This document shows, in pieces, positions 1-12,013 of a stretch of DNA of 40,622 nucleotides. Location: positions 1 through 40,622 of the forward strand of contig JAGRGQ010000034.1 in NCBI GenBank assembly GCA_020445405.1, written 5' to 3'. Numbering within the stretch: position 1 is the first letter of the stretch; every line of letters begins with the position of its first letter. This DNA comes from Gammaproteobacteria bacterium (GTDB lineage Bacteria > Pseudomonadota > Gammaproteobacteria > Chromatiales > Chromatiaceae). The translations under genes were made by a program, and so were the position numbers. The notes under the pieces are model-generated. The model saw nothing but the letters and a program-made list of their open reading frames with translations, was not told the DNA's origin and did not search any database.

Positions 1-28
1 CACTACGCGTCCCCGCTAGGGGGACGAC
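1..28 (-). repeat. Degenerate terminal CRISPR repeat
   Basis: The first 28 bases align to the last 28 bases of the 32-bp repeat with three substitutions (CACTACGCG for CAATCCGCG, and GCTAGG for GCGAGG). All other copies are identical to each other. A decayed repeat is typical of the leader-distal end of an array, so the array probably ends here, although its outer four bases lie beyond the window. Confidence 0.85.
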
Positions 29-1418
29 AAGCCAGCACTGTGCTCCTCTGCTCCACAGTTCCTGTTTCAATCCGCGTCCCCGCGAGGGGGACGACCCAGG
101 CTATTCCCACATTTGGCTTATCACCCAACGTTTCAATCCGCGTCCCCGCGAGGGGGACGACTTTACAAATATCAGAACCCAAAACCTCCAGACTGGTTTC
201 AATCCGCGTCCCCGCGAGGGGGACGACCTTTAAGTTCTCCCTGACATCATCCGCAAGAGATAGTTTCAATCCGCGTCCCCGCGAGGGGGACGACGCGTAC
301 AACCCGTGTTTTACCGCGTTGAAGCGGGTTTCAATCCGCGTCCCCGCGAGGGGGACGACCGCCGTACTCGTCAGAGGCGCGCAGCACCTCGTTGTTTCAA
401 TCCGCGTCCCCGCGAGGGGGACGACCCATGTGTTCTTTCATTTGTATGGCCTCCAGTTGTGTTTCAATCCGCGTCCCCGCGAGGGGGACGACTATTCATC
501 GGCTATAGACCGACCCAGGCGGCGCGGTTTCAATCCGCGTCCCCGCGAGGGGGACGACTATCTGCAGCGATCTGGCGGCTGTAAAATTCGTCGTTTCAAT
601 CCGCGTCCCCGCGAGGGGGACGACCTCAGCGCGGCAACTGATTTTTCATCCTTGGCGCGTTTCAATCCGCGTCCCCGCGAGGGGGACGACCCTTCACCGC
701 TTTCTTGTTCAGCCCTTCGTTCTCGTTTCAATCCGCGTCCCCGCGAGGGGGACGACCTGGTGGACTATGACGATCTTGCAATGGCCTTGGGGTTTCAATC
801 CGCGTCCCCGCGAGGGGGACGACAGGACCGAACCACGGAGCGCTACCGCGTTCTGGCAGTTTCAATCCGCGTCCCCGCGAGGGGGACGACTGGCCATGCG
901 CGGCATCCTGTACCGTCAGGATAGTTTCAATCCGCGTCCCCGCGAGGGGGACGACCTCCGGACCTGGATACCTATCAATAAAAGCGGCGGTTTCAATCCG
1001 CGTCCCCGCGAGGGGGACGACCCGGTCGTCTGCCAGGGCGTGGTCTCGTCGGTCGGTTTCAATCCGCGTCCCCGCGAGGGGGACGACCCAGGTAAACCGC
1101 GACACGCAGCACGCAAGCTCGGTTTCAATCCGCGTCCCCGCGAGGGGGACGACTCTCTCGGCAATGCAGGGATGGGATGGATCAGATGTTTCAATCCGCG
1201 TCCCCGCGAGGGGGACGACGAGACCTGGAATCAGTGGACGATACCCGGAACGTTTCAATCCGCGTCCCCGCGAGGGGGACGACCTGCATAGGCCCGGTCG
1301 AACACGTACGCAATCCATGTTTCAATCCGCGTCCCCGCGAGGGGGACGACCCGTACATGCCAACAGCTTTATCCGTGATGGTGCGTGTTTCAATCCGCGT
1401 CCCCGCGAGGGGGACGAC
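1..1418 (-). CRISPR. Type I-C CRISPR array, 22 repeats and 21 spacers
   Basis: Twenty-one identical 32-bp repeats plus one degenerate copy recur every 64-68 bp. On the plus strand each begins GTTTCAATCC and ends GGGGGACGAC, the reverse complement of the usual type I-C form ending in ATTGAAAC, so the crRNA strand is the minus strand, in line with the cas genes. Intact repeats start at 64, 130, 196, 263, 328, 394, 461, 527, 593, 659, 725, 792, 859, 924, 990, 1056, 1122, 1188, 1252, 1319 and 1387. Each can fold with a 7-bp stem (CGTCCCC/GGGGACG) around GCGAG. Spacers are 32-36 nt, mostly 34, and no two are alike by eye. The leader lies on the high-coordinate side, so the newest spacers are near 1351-1386 and the oldest near position 29. 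Uniform repeats and an intact cas1-cas2 suggest a recently active array. Spacer targets cannot be determined here. Confidence 0.98.
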
Positions 1419-1616
1419 CGCTCCCGCCTAAATGCGGGAGAAATATAGTTTTTACCACAGATTTCCGCGAACCGCCGGGTGAGTATTCGTTTTTGCCCGG
1501 TCGATGTTTTCTGACTGCGGTTCAGTCGGTGGTAAGCCATTCAATTCTCAATTGTTAAAGAGCCGCGCGAATCTATCCGTAAATCCATGCGCGCTAAGGG
1601 TTCGCGGCATGTTCAT
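1419..1616 (-). promoter_or_regulatory. CRISPR leader
   Basis: This 198-bp stretch lies between the cas2 stop and the first repeat, contains no convincing ORF, and is AT-richer than its surroundings. Read on the minus strand it starts with a GCGAACC-type segment near 1600-1609 that can pair with TTCGCG at 1562-1572. It continues with CTTTAACAATTGAG around 1545-1560, and ends with a perfect 7-bp stem-loop (CTCCCGC/GCGGGAG, 1421-1440) two bases from the first repeat. This is where transcription of the array and spacer integration would be directed. No single -35/-10 pair stands out. Confidence 0.8.
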
Positions 1617-1907
1617 TCAGACGATCAGCGGTCCTTCAGGGTCGTAAGCGAGCTTGGCACCGATGTGCTCTACCCTGCGCTTCCAATTGGCCCCGAGAAA
1701 ATAGAATCTAAGGCTGTCCTCTGTCTGATCGATTTCATCAACCAACTGTTGCTTCATCATTGTCCATTGAGCAGGATCCACCAGGCACTCGAAAACAGAA
1801 TATTGCACACGCTGGCCATAATCCTGACAGATCCTGGCGACCCGCCGCAGCCTTCTGTCGCCGCCCGGTGTTTCTGTTCTGACATCATAGGTGACCAATA
1901 CCATCAT
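1617..1907 (-). CDS. cas2: CRISPR-associated endonuclease Cas2
   Basis: Encodes 96 residues, the normal size for type I-C Cas2, with the typical opening MMVLVTYDV followed by a glycine and arginine-rich stretch and the closing EGPLIV. Cas2 forms the dimeric core of the Cas1-Cas2 integrase that inserts new spacers at the leader. The start is set at the first of two ATG codons at 1907, because AGGGA lies 8 nt upstream and family members begin here; a longer frame to 1976 would overlap the end of cas1 and adds residues the family does not have. The gene begins 13 nt after the cas1 stop and is the last gene before the leader, so it is co-transcribed with cas4 and cas1. Confidence 0.96.
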   Translation of the reverse strand: MMVLVTYDVRTETPGGDRRLRRVARICQDYGQRVQYSVFECLVDPAQWTMMKQQLVDEIDQTEDSLRFYFLGANWKRRVEHIGAKLAYDPEGPLIV

Positions 1908-1920
1908 TTCAGGATTCCCT

Positions 1921-2955
1921 TTATCGCCAGACAAATGCCGGATAGGCGTCCAGATCGCCGCGAAGGTAACGGGCAAAAAGCTGTGCTTGCACGTGCGGGA
2001 TCAGGCCTATTTCCACCTCTTCATCGAGAAAAGGGTGACGCAGCATGTCTCTCTTGCGCTCCTGATAGGCGATGAGTACGGCTTTTCGCGTATCGTCATC
2101 CATACTTACCGCACCGCTCTCTTGGGTGGTAAAACCGTTGCCACTGATCTGACGGCGGTTGATCAGGCTAAGGACGAGGCGGTCGGCCAGCGGCGCACGC
2201 AACTCCTCCATCAGATCCAGGACCAGCCCTGGTCGTCCGGGACGGTCTCGGTGCAGGTATCCGACCGCCGGGTCCAGTCCGACACATTCCAACGCAGCGG
2301 TGTAATCGTGGCGCAGCAGCGTGTAGATGAAGGAGAGCAGTGCATTGACCGGGTCCGAGGGTGGCCTGCGGTTGCGGCCGGTAAAACGGAAACGGCTGTC
2401 GTCCTGGGTGATTAGTCGGTCGAATACGCCGAAGTAGGCGCGAGCGCCGGCGCCTTCAGTCCCCCGGATGGAGTCGGCGGAATCGTTACGGCCGCGCACG
2501 CTGCGCAACAGGGTCGCCAGATGTGCCACCGCATCCTGCAACGGTTGACTGCCACTGCTGCTGGGACGGTCGCGCAGTGCCCTTTGCAGTATTCCACGGC
2601 TATTGGCAAGTTTGGCTGCGACCAGCACGGATACAATCTCGGCGCAGGCTGCTCTGTCGTCGGCACGGCGGTACTGATCACGACGCAGTAGGACATTGCC
2701 CGAAGTGGGGCCGAGCACCCGGGCCAGGAATCTGCCGTGTTCCGTTAGAAATGCCAAGGCCACGCCACGTTCGGCGCAAAGACCCATCAACGGTGCGCTG
2801 GCGGAGACCTGACCGAAGCAGACGATCGCGCCCAGTGTATGAATGGGCAGGCGCAGGCGGGTCTCCTGTTCCACGCGAACCAGAACAGTTTCCCGCTCAC
2901 GGGCCAGCCAGGCTCCCTGGGTGGTGACATAGAGCGTGTTGAGCAGTTTTTTCAC
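1921..2955 (-). CDS. cas1: CRISPR-associated integrase Cas1, type I-C
   Basis: Cas1 is the metal-dependent integrase that joins prespacers to the leader-repeat junction. The protein begins KKLLNTLYVTTQGAWLARE, the standard type I-C opening. It carries the three expected metal ligands: a Glu at about residue 167 (RGTEGAGARAYF), a His at 235 (GYLHRDRPG) and a Glu at 250 (LDLMEE). The start is a GTG at 2955 that overlaps the cas4 TGA by four bases (GTGA), giving 344 residues, the usual length. The open frame continues upstream to 3078 but that extension lies inside cas4. Translation is therefore coupled to cas4, and cas2 follows 13 nt later. Confidence 0.97.
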   Translation of the reverse strand: MKKLLNTLYVTTQGAWLARERETVLVRVEQETRLRLPIHTLGAIVCFGQVSASAPLMGLCAERGVALAFLTEHGRFLARVLGPTSGNVLLRRDQYRRADDRAACAEIVSVLVAAKLANSRGILQRALRDRPSSSGSQPLQDAVAHLATLLRSVRGRNDSADSIRGTEGAGARAYFGVFDRLITQDDSRFRFTGRNRRPPSDPVNALLSFIYTLLRHDYTAALECVGLDPAVGYLHRDRPGRPGLVLDLMEELRAPLADRLVLSLINRRQISGNGFTTQESGAVSMDDDTRKAVLIAYQERKRDMLRHPFLDEEVEIGLIPHVQAQLFARYLRGDLDAYPAFVWR

Positions 2956-3602
2956 AGATCGAGCATCCGGTGCAGGTAGTCGCTGGCAGAAGCCGTCGCG
3001 GGAAGACAGCGGTCGTGCAGAGAGCAGCGGTCGCACTTTGGGCCAGGATCCGGAGGAGGTGTTCGCCGGGTTTCCCACAGTTCGTGCATCTGTTTCGCCA
3101 GCGTCCTTGTCTTGTTACGGAGGGACAGGTCGAATTGAACCGCTTCCCGCCGGCGCGGCTTGCCGTAGAAGATGGCGCCTTCCGGCACTTCGACGCCCAG
3201 CATCTCCTCCATACAGATCGCCTGGGCGCAGAGTTGCAGGCGGTCCCAGTCGTCGGTTTTGGAGCGGCCGCGCTTGTACTCGACTGGAAAGGGCCGCCAA
3301 CGGCCGCTGCGTCCGGGCAGTTTCGCGCCACCTTTTTCTATGCGGTGAAACTCCACCAGGTCAGCTATGCCGGTCAATCCCAACTGCTGGCTGACCAGCC
3401 GCAGGGATCGGGCAATGTGCAGATCGCCACGGGTTTCTGTCGTGCCATCATTCACCCGCTGATGCAGCAATTGGCCCTCGGCGGTGAAAAGATTCTCTGC
3501 CCAGGTCTGTTCCAGATGAATCAGCGCGAACTGGCGCGGGCAGTACGCGAAGTGCTGCAGCGCAGAGAGGGGAAGGAGGTCGTCTTCGGAATAGGTCGCC
3601 AT
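2952..3602 (-). CDS. cas4: CRISPR-associated exonuclease Cas4
   Basis: Encodes 216 residues of the RecB-like iron-sulfur nuclease Cas4, which trims prespacers and helps choose spacers with the right PAM and orientation in type I-C systems. Cys21 lies in YCPRQFALIH; the nuclease core has Asp81 (GIADLVEF) and the E-x-K motif at 108-110 (VEYKRG); the C-terminal cysteines are at 190, 193 and 199. Together the four cysteines can hold a 4Fe-4S cluster. A strong GGAGGT lies 5 nt before the ATG. The gene begins 23 nt after the toxin stop and overlaps cas1 by four bases, so it opens the adaptation module of the operon. Confidence 0.96.
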   Translation of the reverse strand: MATYSEDDLLPLSALQHFAYCPRQFALIHLEQTWAENLFTAEGQLLHQRVNDGTTETRGDLHIARSLRLVSQQLGLTGIADLVEFHRIEKGGAKLPGRSGRWRPFPVEYKRGRSKTDDWDRLQLCAQAICMEEMLGVEVPEGAIFYGKPRRREAVQFDLSLRNKTRTLAKQMHELWETRRTPPPDPGPKCDRCSLHDRCLPATASASDYLHRMLDL

Positions 3603-3625
3603 CTGTTACCTCCATGTAAATTGCA

Positions 3626-3919
3626 TCAGGTGTGAAACCGTTTGCGCCAGGCAGATGGTTTGCGTCTTTGATGCAACACCGCCAATACATCGATATTGGA
3701 ACCGCGCTTGAGGAAATAGACCGCATAAGGAAAGCGCTTGCACAGTGCGCGGCTGATGGGAAGGGCAATCGGAAAATAGAGTTGTGGATTCTCTTCTATA
3801 TTGTCGAATAGTTTTTCCACCTCGGTCAAAAAAGAGAGTCCTAGGTTTTTCCGCTGGGCTTCATACCAGTCAAACGCCTGTTTGAGATCCTGTTCCGCCT
3901 CCTTACGAACGATCAGCAT
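3626..3919 (-). CDS. Type II toxin, RelE/ParE family
   Basis: Encodes 97 residues with the family layout: N-terminal VRKEAEQDLKQAFDWYEAQ, a central LGLSFLTEVEKLFDNIEENP helix pair, then the R-ALCKRFPYAVYFL strand and a C-terminal VLAVLHQRRKP segment. Members of this superfamily either cut mRNA at the ribosome (RelE) or poison gyrase (ParE); which applies here cannot be read from the sequence. The ATG follows the antitoxin stop by 7 nt and has no clear ribosome-binding site, so translation is probably coupled to the antitoxin. The gene is AT-richer than the flanking cas genes and lies in the same orientation, between cas7 and cas4, which suggests a later insertion into the operon. Confidence 0.88.
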   Translation of the reverse strand: MLIVRKEAEQDLKQAFDWYEAQRKNLGLSFLTEVEKLFDNIEENPQLYFPIALPISRALCKRFPYAVYFLKRGSNIDVLAVLHQRRKPSAWRKRFHT

Positions 3920-3926
3920 GAGGAGA

Positions 3927-4142
3927 TCAACCCAAGATTCTTTTTTTGACTTCGGACCAGGGCGAACCCTCGTTCGGGTTTTCGTGGTAAGCCTTCAAGC
4001 GCTTTTCGAGTTCCTGTTTATGCCATTCCGGGATTTCCACCGAGTCGGGTAGTTCTGCGATGGAATCCCAGATATCCTCGACCAGTTGAATACGCTGTTC
4101 AATTGGCATTTCTGCGATATCTGAAGCGGAAATGTGTTTCAT
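3927..4142 (-). CDS. Antitoxin, addiction-module component family
   Basis: Encodes 71 residues resembling the short addiction-module proteins that precede RelE/ParE-type toxins (opening MKHISASDIAEMPIEQRIQLVEDIWDS, then a charged C-terminal half with PEWHKQELEKRLKAYHENP). It would bind and neutralise the downstream toxin. The start is the ATG at 4142, with GGAGG 6 nt upstream; a frame reaching 4160 adds six residues without support. The gene lies 38 nt after cas7 and 7 nt before the toxin. A perfect inverted repeat overlapping the cas7 stop (4163-4183) is well placed to be its autoregulatory operator. Whether the pair depends on the cas promoter or its own is unknown. Confidence 0.85.
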   Translation of the reverse strand: MKHISASDIAEMPIEQRIQLVEDIWDSIAELPDSVEIPEWHKQELEKRLKAYHENPNEGSPWSEVKKRILG

Positions 4143-4162
4143 TGTGTTCCTCCAGTGCATGG

Positions 4163-4183
4163 TGAATCGGGGTCAGCGATTCA
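4163..4183 (-). promoter_or_regulatory. Inverted repeat upstream of the toxin-antitoxin pair
   Basis: TGAATCG and CGATTCA form perfect 7-bp arms separated by 7 nt. The repeat covers the cas7 stop codon and lies 21 nt upstream of the antitoxin ATG. Type II antitoxins commonly bind such repeats. It could also act as an mRNA hairpin separating the interference and adaptation parts of the transcript. Confidence 0.5.
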
Positions 4184-5071
4184 AAACCGCCGGACGAGCG
4201 TTACACCATTGCCGAGATCCTTTTCATTACCGGGCTGGATTATCTCATCGATGGACTGGCCGTCGAATAGCATCCGGTAGTCCTTGAAGGCGCGAGCCGG
4301 TTGCGATGGATCGAAACGTTCGAAGCTGACTCGGTCAAATAGTGCATGAGAAGATACATTACCGAGCCTGTTGTCATGCTTAAATAGTAGCAGCCCTCGT
4401 GCGCTCATCTGGCCGCGGGCGGCCGAGTGGTCGTGCTCGAACATCTGCGCCAGCGACTGCCACAGAAGTTCCAGGTCATCGTCGGAGAAACCGGTTTGTT
4501 CTGCCAACGGAGCACTGACGAAGCCATGGCTGCGGTAGAGCGCGTAGGGTATGGTGAATTTGCGGCCCATGGTGCGTTCTTTTTCCAGATCTTTTTCATT
4601 GGTAACCGCCATCCTCGTGATCGAATGCTCCGCTGAGATCACCGGTTCCACGGAACGACCAAAGGTCAATTGTACCGGCCCGCGTACCTGACCGCAGTTT
4701 ACCTCCGTGGTCATTACAGCGCCAAAAGTACGTACATCAAAGAAATTTCTGCACATGAAATCGGTGACGTTTTTCGCATCCTGTTCTTTCTTTGGGAGCT
4801 TTTTCGACTCCGGTTTGAGATCCAAAGCCACATAGGCACGCTCATGCTGCCTGTTTAGAACTGCTTTTTCTTTGACGTATATTTCATATGGAGGCTGCTC
4901 ACCGTTGGCCAGTCCGACAAAGTTGCGCACCTTGCGCTTGAGGCAAACATCGGTAACCAGGCCGTGACCTGTTTCAGCGTCAACCCGGGGCAGGTTGCCG
5001 GCATCGGGATCTCCATTGGGATTGCCGTCTTGCACGTCAAACAGATAGATAAAGTCGTAGCGGTTTTGCAT
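4181..5071 (-). CDS. cas7: Cascade backbone subunit Cas7, type I-C (Csd2)
   Basis: Encodes 296 residues of the Csd2/Cas7c family, the repeated backbone subunit that coats the crRNA spacer in the type I-C Cascade complex. The N-terminal [25 protein letters not shown] is characteristic of the family, as is the central [24 protein letters not shown] segment. The length is normal. The gene starts a few bases after the cas8c stop at 5078, in the order cas3-cas5-cas8c-cas7 that is standard for type I-C, and its stop codon lies in the inverted repeat preceding the toxin-antitoxin genes. Confidence 0.96.
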   Translation of the reverse strand: MQNRYDFIYLFDVQDGNPNGDPDAGNLPRVDAETGHGLVTDVCLKRKVRNFVGLANGEQPPYEIYVKEKAVLNRQHERAYVALDLKPESKKLPKKEQDAKNVTDFMCRNFFDVRTFGAVMTTEVNCGQVRGPVQLTFGRSVEPVISAEHSITRMAVTNEKDLEKERTMGRKFTIPYALYRSHGFVSAPLAEQTGFSDDDLELLWQSLAQMFEHDHSAARGQMSARGLLLFKHDNRLGNVSSHALFDRVSFERFDPSQPARAFKDYRMLFDGQSIDEIIQPGNEKDLGNGVTLVRRF

Positions 5072-5077
5072 GTCGAA

Positions 5078-9878
<4,801 letters not shown>

Positions 9879-10090
9879 TACGCAAGGCTCCTTATTGCTT
9901 TTGTATGGCTGCAGAGGCCCTGAGGATGCATCACTCAGCGCGGGTCCATCGCACTTTTCGTTCTAATCGGGTTACTTGTGTTAGCTTGATCCTAGCAGAT
10001 TGACAGGCTCAATCCATGAGTCCGTCGGGGTCATTCTCTGGATTCAACCAGTACCAGAGCTTCTTCTTCGTTCCCCTTTTTTACCTCGAA
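9879..10090. other. Intergenic stretch between cmoB and cas3
   Basis: This 212-bp gap follows the cmoB stop and precedes cas3 on the same strand. It should hold the cas operon promoter, but I see no -35/-10 pair with proper spacing. TTGAGC and TAGGAT on the minus strand near 9990-10013 are only 12 nt apart. No intrinsic terminator for cmoB is visible, so some read-through from cmoAB into the cas genes is possible. Confidence 0.5.
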
Positions 10091-11068
10091 TCACCTACTT
10101 GCCGCAGTAAGTATCGCCCGCCTCGGCGCAGGGTGTCCCTCTATGGTTCTGGACTGGTCGCTGGGGTCCAGGTAGTCGGCCAGGGATTCGAACTTCATCC
10201 ATTCGGTGGCGCGCTGTTCATCGGTGGTGGTGGTGCAGACATCGACGATTCTGACATCGCGGAATCCGCAGCGCTGCAGCCAGCCGGACAGCGTCTGCGG
10301 CGACGGGATGAACCAGACGTTGCGCATTTTGGCGTAACGGCCCGACGGCAGCAGCACGCATCCGACAGCACCCTCGATAACCAGCGTCTCCAGCACCAGT
10401 TCACCGCCCGGTCTCAGGCAATCGCGCAGCTCCAGCAGATGGTCCAGCGGAGAGCGGCGGTGGTAGAGCACACCCATCGAGAAGACGGTGTCGAAGGCGC
10501 GCAGCGCCGGCGGAACATCCTCTATCGCCAGCGGCAGCAGATGGACCGGCAGCTGGTTGCCCAGGTAGCGCTTCAGCGCGAGAAACTGCGCCAGAAACAG
10601 CTGCGTCGGGTCGATGCCTATCACCAGCGCAGCACCGGCACCCGCGCTGCGCCAGCAGTGGTAGCCGTTGCCGCACCCGACGTCCAGCACCAGCCGCCCC
10701 CGCAGCGGGCTGATCTCCCCCTGCAGCCGACGCCATTTCCAGTCGGAGCGCCACTCGCTGTCTATCCTGACGCCATGAATCTCGTAGGGTCCCTTGCGCC
10801 AGGGGTGCAGCTGTTTCAGGCCGGCCTCGAGCTGACGCAGTGTCCCGGCCGGCGGCGCTGCAGCCGGAGTTACCCGGATCGTATCCCGATCCAGCTCCGT
10901 GTTCTGCGCGGTAATCTCCGGCAGATCCCTGACCTGCTGTATCCATTTGTCAAAGTCGCCGTGCCGGCGTTGGCTGAAGCAAGCCGCCAGTTGCGCGGGC
11001 AGATGTGCCGACCAGCGCGCCAGCGGGCTCTTTTCCATCTGTGTGGCCAACGCGCTGCAGTCGATCAC
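10091..11068 (-). CDS. cmoB: tRNA U34 carboxymethyltransferase CmoB
   Basis: Encodes 325 residues closely matching E. coli CmoB (323 residues), which transfers the carboxymethyl group of carboxy-S-adenosylmethionine to 5-hydroxyuridine at tRNA position 34, extending wobble decoding. Clear family segments are PWRKGPYEIHGVRIDSEWRSDWKW (89-112), the SAM-binding LDVGCGNGYH (128-137), GIDPTQLFLAQF and FSMGVLYHRRSPLDHL. The start is taken as the GTG at 11068, which overlaps the cmoA TGA (GTGA) and gives the family's MID opening; the open frame runs much further upstream inside cmoA. The overlap couples it to its substrate-making partner CmoA. Confidence 0.96.
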   Translation of the reverse strand: MIDCSALATQMEKSPLARWSAHLPAQLAACFSQRRHGDFDKWIQQVRDLPEITAQNTELDRDTIRVTPAAAPPAGTLRQLEAGLKQLHPWRKGPYEIHGVRIDSEWRSDWKWRRLQGEISPLRGRLVLDVGCGNGYHCWRSAGAGAALVIGIDPTQLFLAQFLALKRYLGNQLPVHLLPLAIEDVPPALRAFDTVFSMGVLYHRRSPLDHLLELRDCLRPGGELVLETLVIEGAVGCVLLPSGRYAKMRNVWFIPSPQTLSGWLQRCGFRDVRIVDVCTTTTDEQRATEWMKFESLADYLDPSDQSRTIEGHPAPRRAILTAASR

Positions 11069-11799
11069 GGGCGGGCCACCAGCGAGATGAAATTGAAACA
11101 TTGAAACCAGAGATCGGTGCGGCCGAAACCCGCTTCGGCAATCCGGGTCCGATGTTTTTCCAGCGTTTCCGGTACCAGCACTTTCTCCAGTGCGCTGCGC
11201 TTGCGGCTGATCTCCAGATCGTTGTAACCGTTGGCGCGCTTGAAAGCGTGATGCATCTCGATCTGCAGGCGCTCCTGTTCCGGATCCTGAAAAGTGATCT
11301 TTTCCGACAGCAGCAGCAGACCGTCCGGACGCAGCCCGCGCCGGATTCTGCGCAACAGCGCCATGCGGGCGTGCAGCGGAATGAACTGCAGCGTGAAATT
11401 CAGGACTACCATCGACGCATTCTCTATCGGCACATCCATAACGTCGCCGTGTACCCAGTCGATGGGCGTATTCGGCGCCTGCTGCGGCGTCAGTTGTCTG
11501 GCGCGTTCGAGCATCTCCGGCGAGTTGTCCACCGCGACAATCCGGCACCCCGGGACCGTGATTCCCCGGGCCAGTGCCAGCGAGGATGCACCCAGTGAAC
11601 AACCCAGATCGTAACAGACGGCACCGGGCTGAACGTAGGCTTCAGCCAGTACCGCTACCATATCGATGACGGTGGCGTATCCGGGCACCGAGCGGCGAAT
11701 CATGTCGGGAAAAACCCGGGCCACCTGACGATCGAAGACGAATGCCGTATGCTGCTGCTCCGGGTTGCGGTAGATAGTGTCCCGATGGTTTTCCGACAT
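11065..11799 (-). CDS. cmoA: Carboxy-S-adenosyl-L-methionine synthase CmoA
   Basis: Encodes 244 residues, like E. coli CmoA (247), which makes carboxy-S-adenosylmethionine from SAM and prephenate for CmoB. The match is evident in VFPDMIRRSVPGY, the SAM-binding YDLGCSLGASS (63-73), IENASMVVLNFTLQF, MHHAFKRANGYNDLEIS and the C-terminal LWFQCFNF. The ATG at 11799 (MSENHRDTIYR) matches the family start; a TTG at 11850 would add 17 residues with no family support. No good ribosome-binding site stands before the ATG. A strong terminator 84 bp upstream separates it from the preceding transcript, so cmoAB needs its own promoter between about 11800 and 11880; none is obvious. Confidence 0.96.
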   Translation of the reverse strand: MSENHRDTIYRNPEQQHTAFVFDRQVARVFPDMIRRSVPGYATVIDMVAVLAEAYVQPGAVCYDLGCSLGASSLALARGITVPGCRIVAVDNSPEMLERARQLTPQQAPNTPIDWVHGDVMDVPIENASMVVLNFTLQFIPLHARMALLRRIRRGLRPDGLLLLSEKITFQDPEQERLQIEMHHAFKRANGYNDLEISRKRSALEKVLVPETLEKHRTRIAEAGFGRTDLWFQCFNFISLVARP

Positions 11800-11882
11800 G
11801 GGTGGCAGGAGGTTCGCTGAAGTTGCTCGAGAGGGGGTCGAGGAGGGCAATTATGCCACCTGGCGGATCGGGAGGGTAGCGC

Positions 11883-11911
11883 AAAAAAAAACCCGGCAAA
11901 CTGCGCCGGGT
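11883..11911 (-). terminator. Intrinsic terminator upstream of cmoA
   Basis: Read on the minus strand, ACCCGGC and GCCGGGT form a perfect 7-bp stem with a 7-nt loop (GCAGTTT), followed at once by eight more T residues. This is a classic Rho-independent terminator. It ends leftward transcription, either of the small RNA proposed at 11883-12007 or of the thioesterase transcript, before cmoA. Confidence 0.92.
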
Positions 11912-12007
11912 CTGAAACTGATACTATCAATCGGAGGATTGATGAGAGAAATCCGGAGCCACCCGACACTACTTCGCTACTGCCTTTGGCCGGGTGTCTC
12001 CGAACTT
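11883..12007 (-). ncRNA. Candidate small RNA with FNR-type promoter and CUCC loop
   Basis: The minus strand shows the parts of a free-standing sRNA gene of about 125 nt. An FNR-type box is centred at 12048.5; TCAAAT at 12019-12014 is a fair -10; the start would be near 12007, 41.5 nt from the box centre. The transcript would hold a 12-bp stem with one mismatch (12002-11991 with 11965-11954), a perfect 7-bp stem (11943-11937 with 11932-11926) closing a CUCC loop that is complementary to Shine-Dalgarno sequences, and the U-tract terminator at 11883-11911. I recognise no known sRNA family. The alternative is a long 3' UTR of the thioesterase mRNA. Confidence 0.55.
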
Positions 12008-12013
12008 GGTGTT

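Noticed and set aside
3-1540. Several ORFs of 72-294 residues on both strands over 1-1540
   Set aside because: Their translations are repeats of the CRISPR unit (VSIRVPARGTT, FNPRPREGDD, VVPLAGTRIET) alternating with unrelated spacer residues; they are an artefact of the open repeat.
9980-10015. TTGAGC and TAGGAT as the cas operon promoter
   Set aside because: The two hexamers are separated by only 12 nt, too close for a sigma-70 promoter.
10016-11104. 362-residue plus-strand ORF opposite cmoB
   Set aside because: It is antisense to cmoB, which matches its family along the full length; the translation is Gln/Arg-rich without any recognisable domain.
10091-11602. 503-residue continuous frame as one fused CmoA-CmoB-like protein
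   Set aside because: The upstream part is a meaningless frame inside cmoA; family alignment and the GTGA overlap place the cmoB start at 11068.
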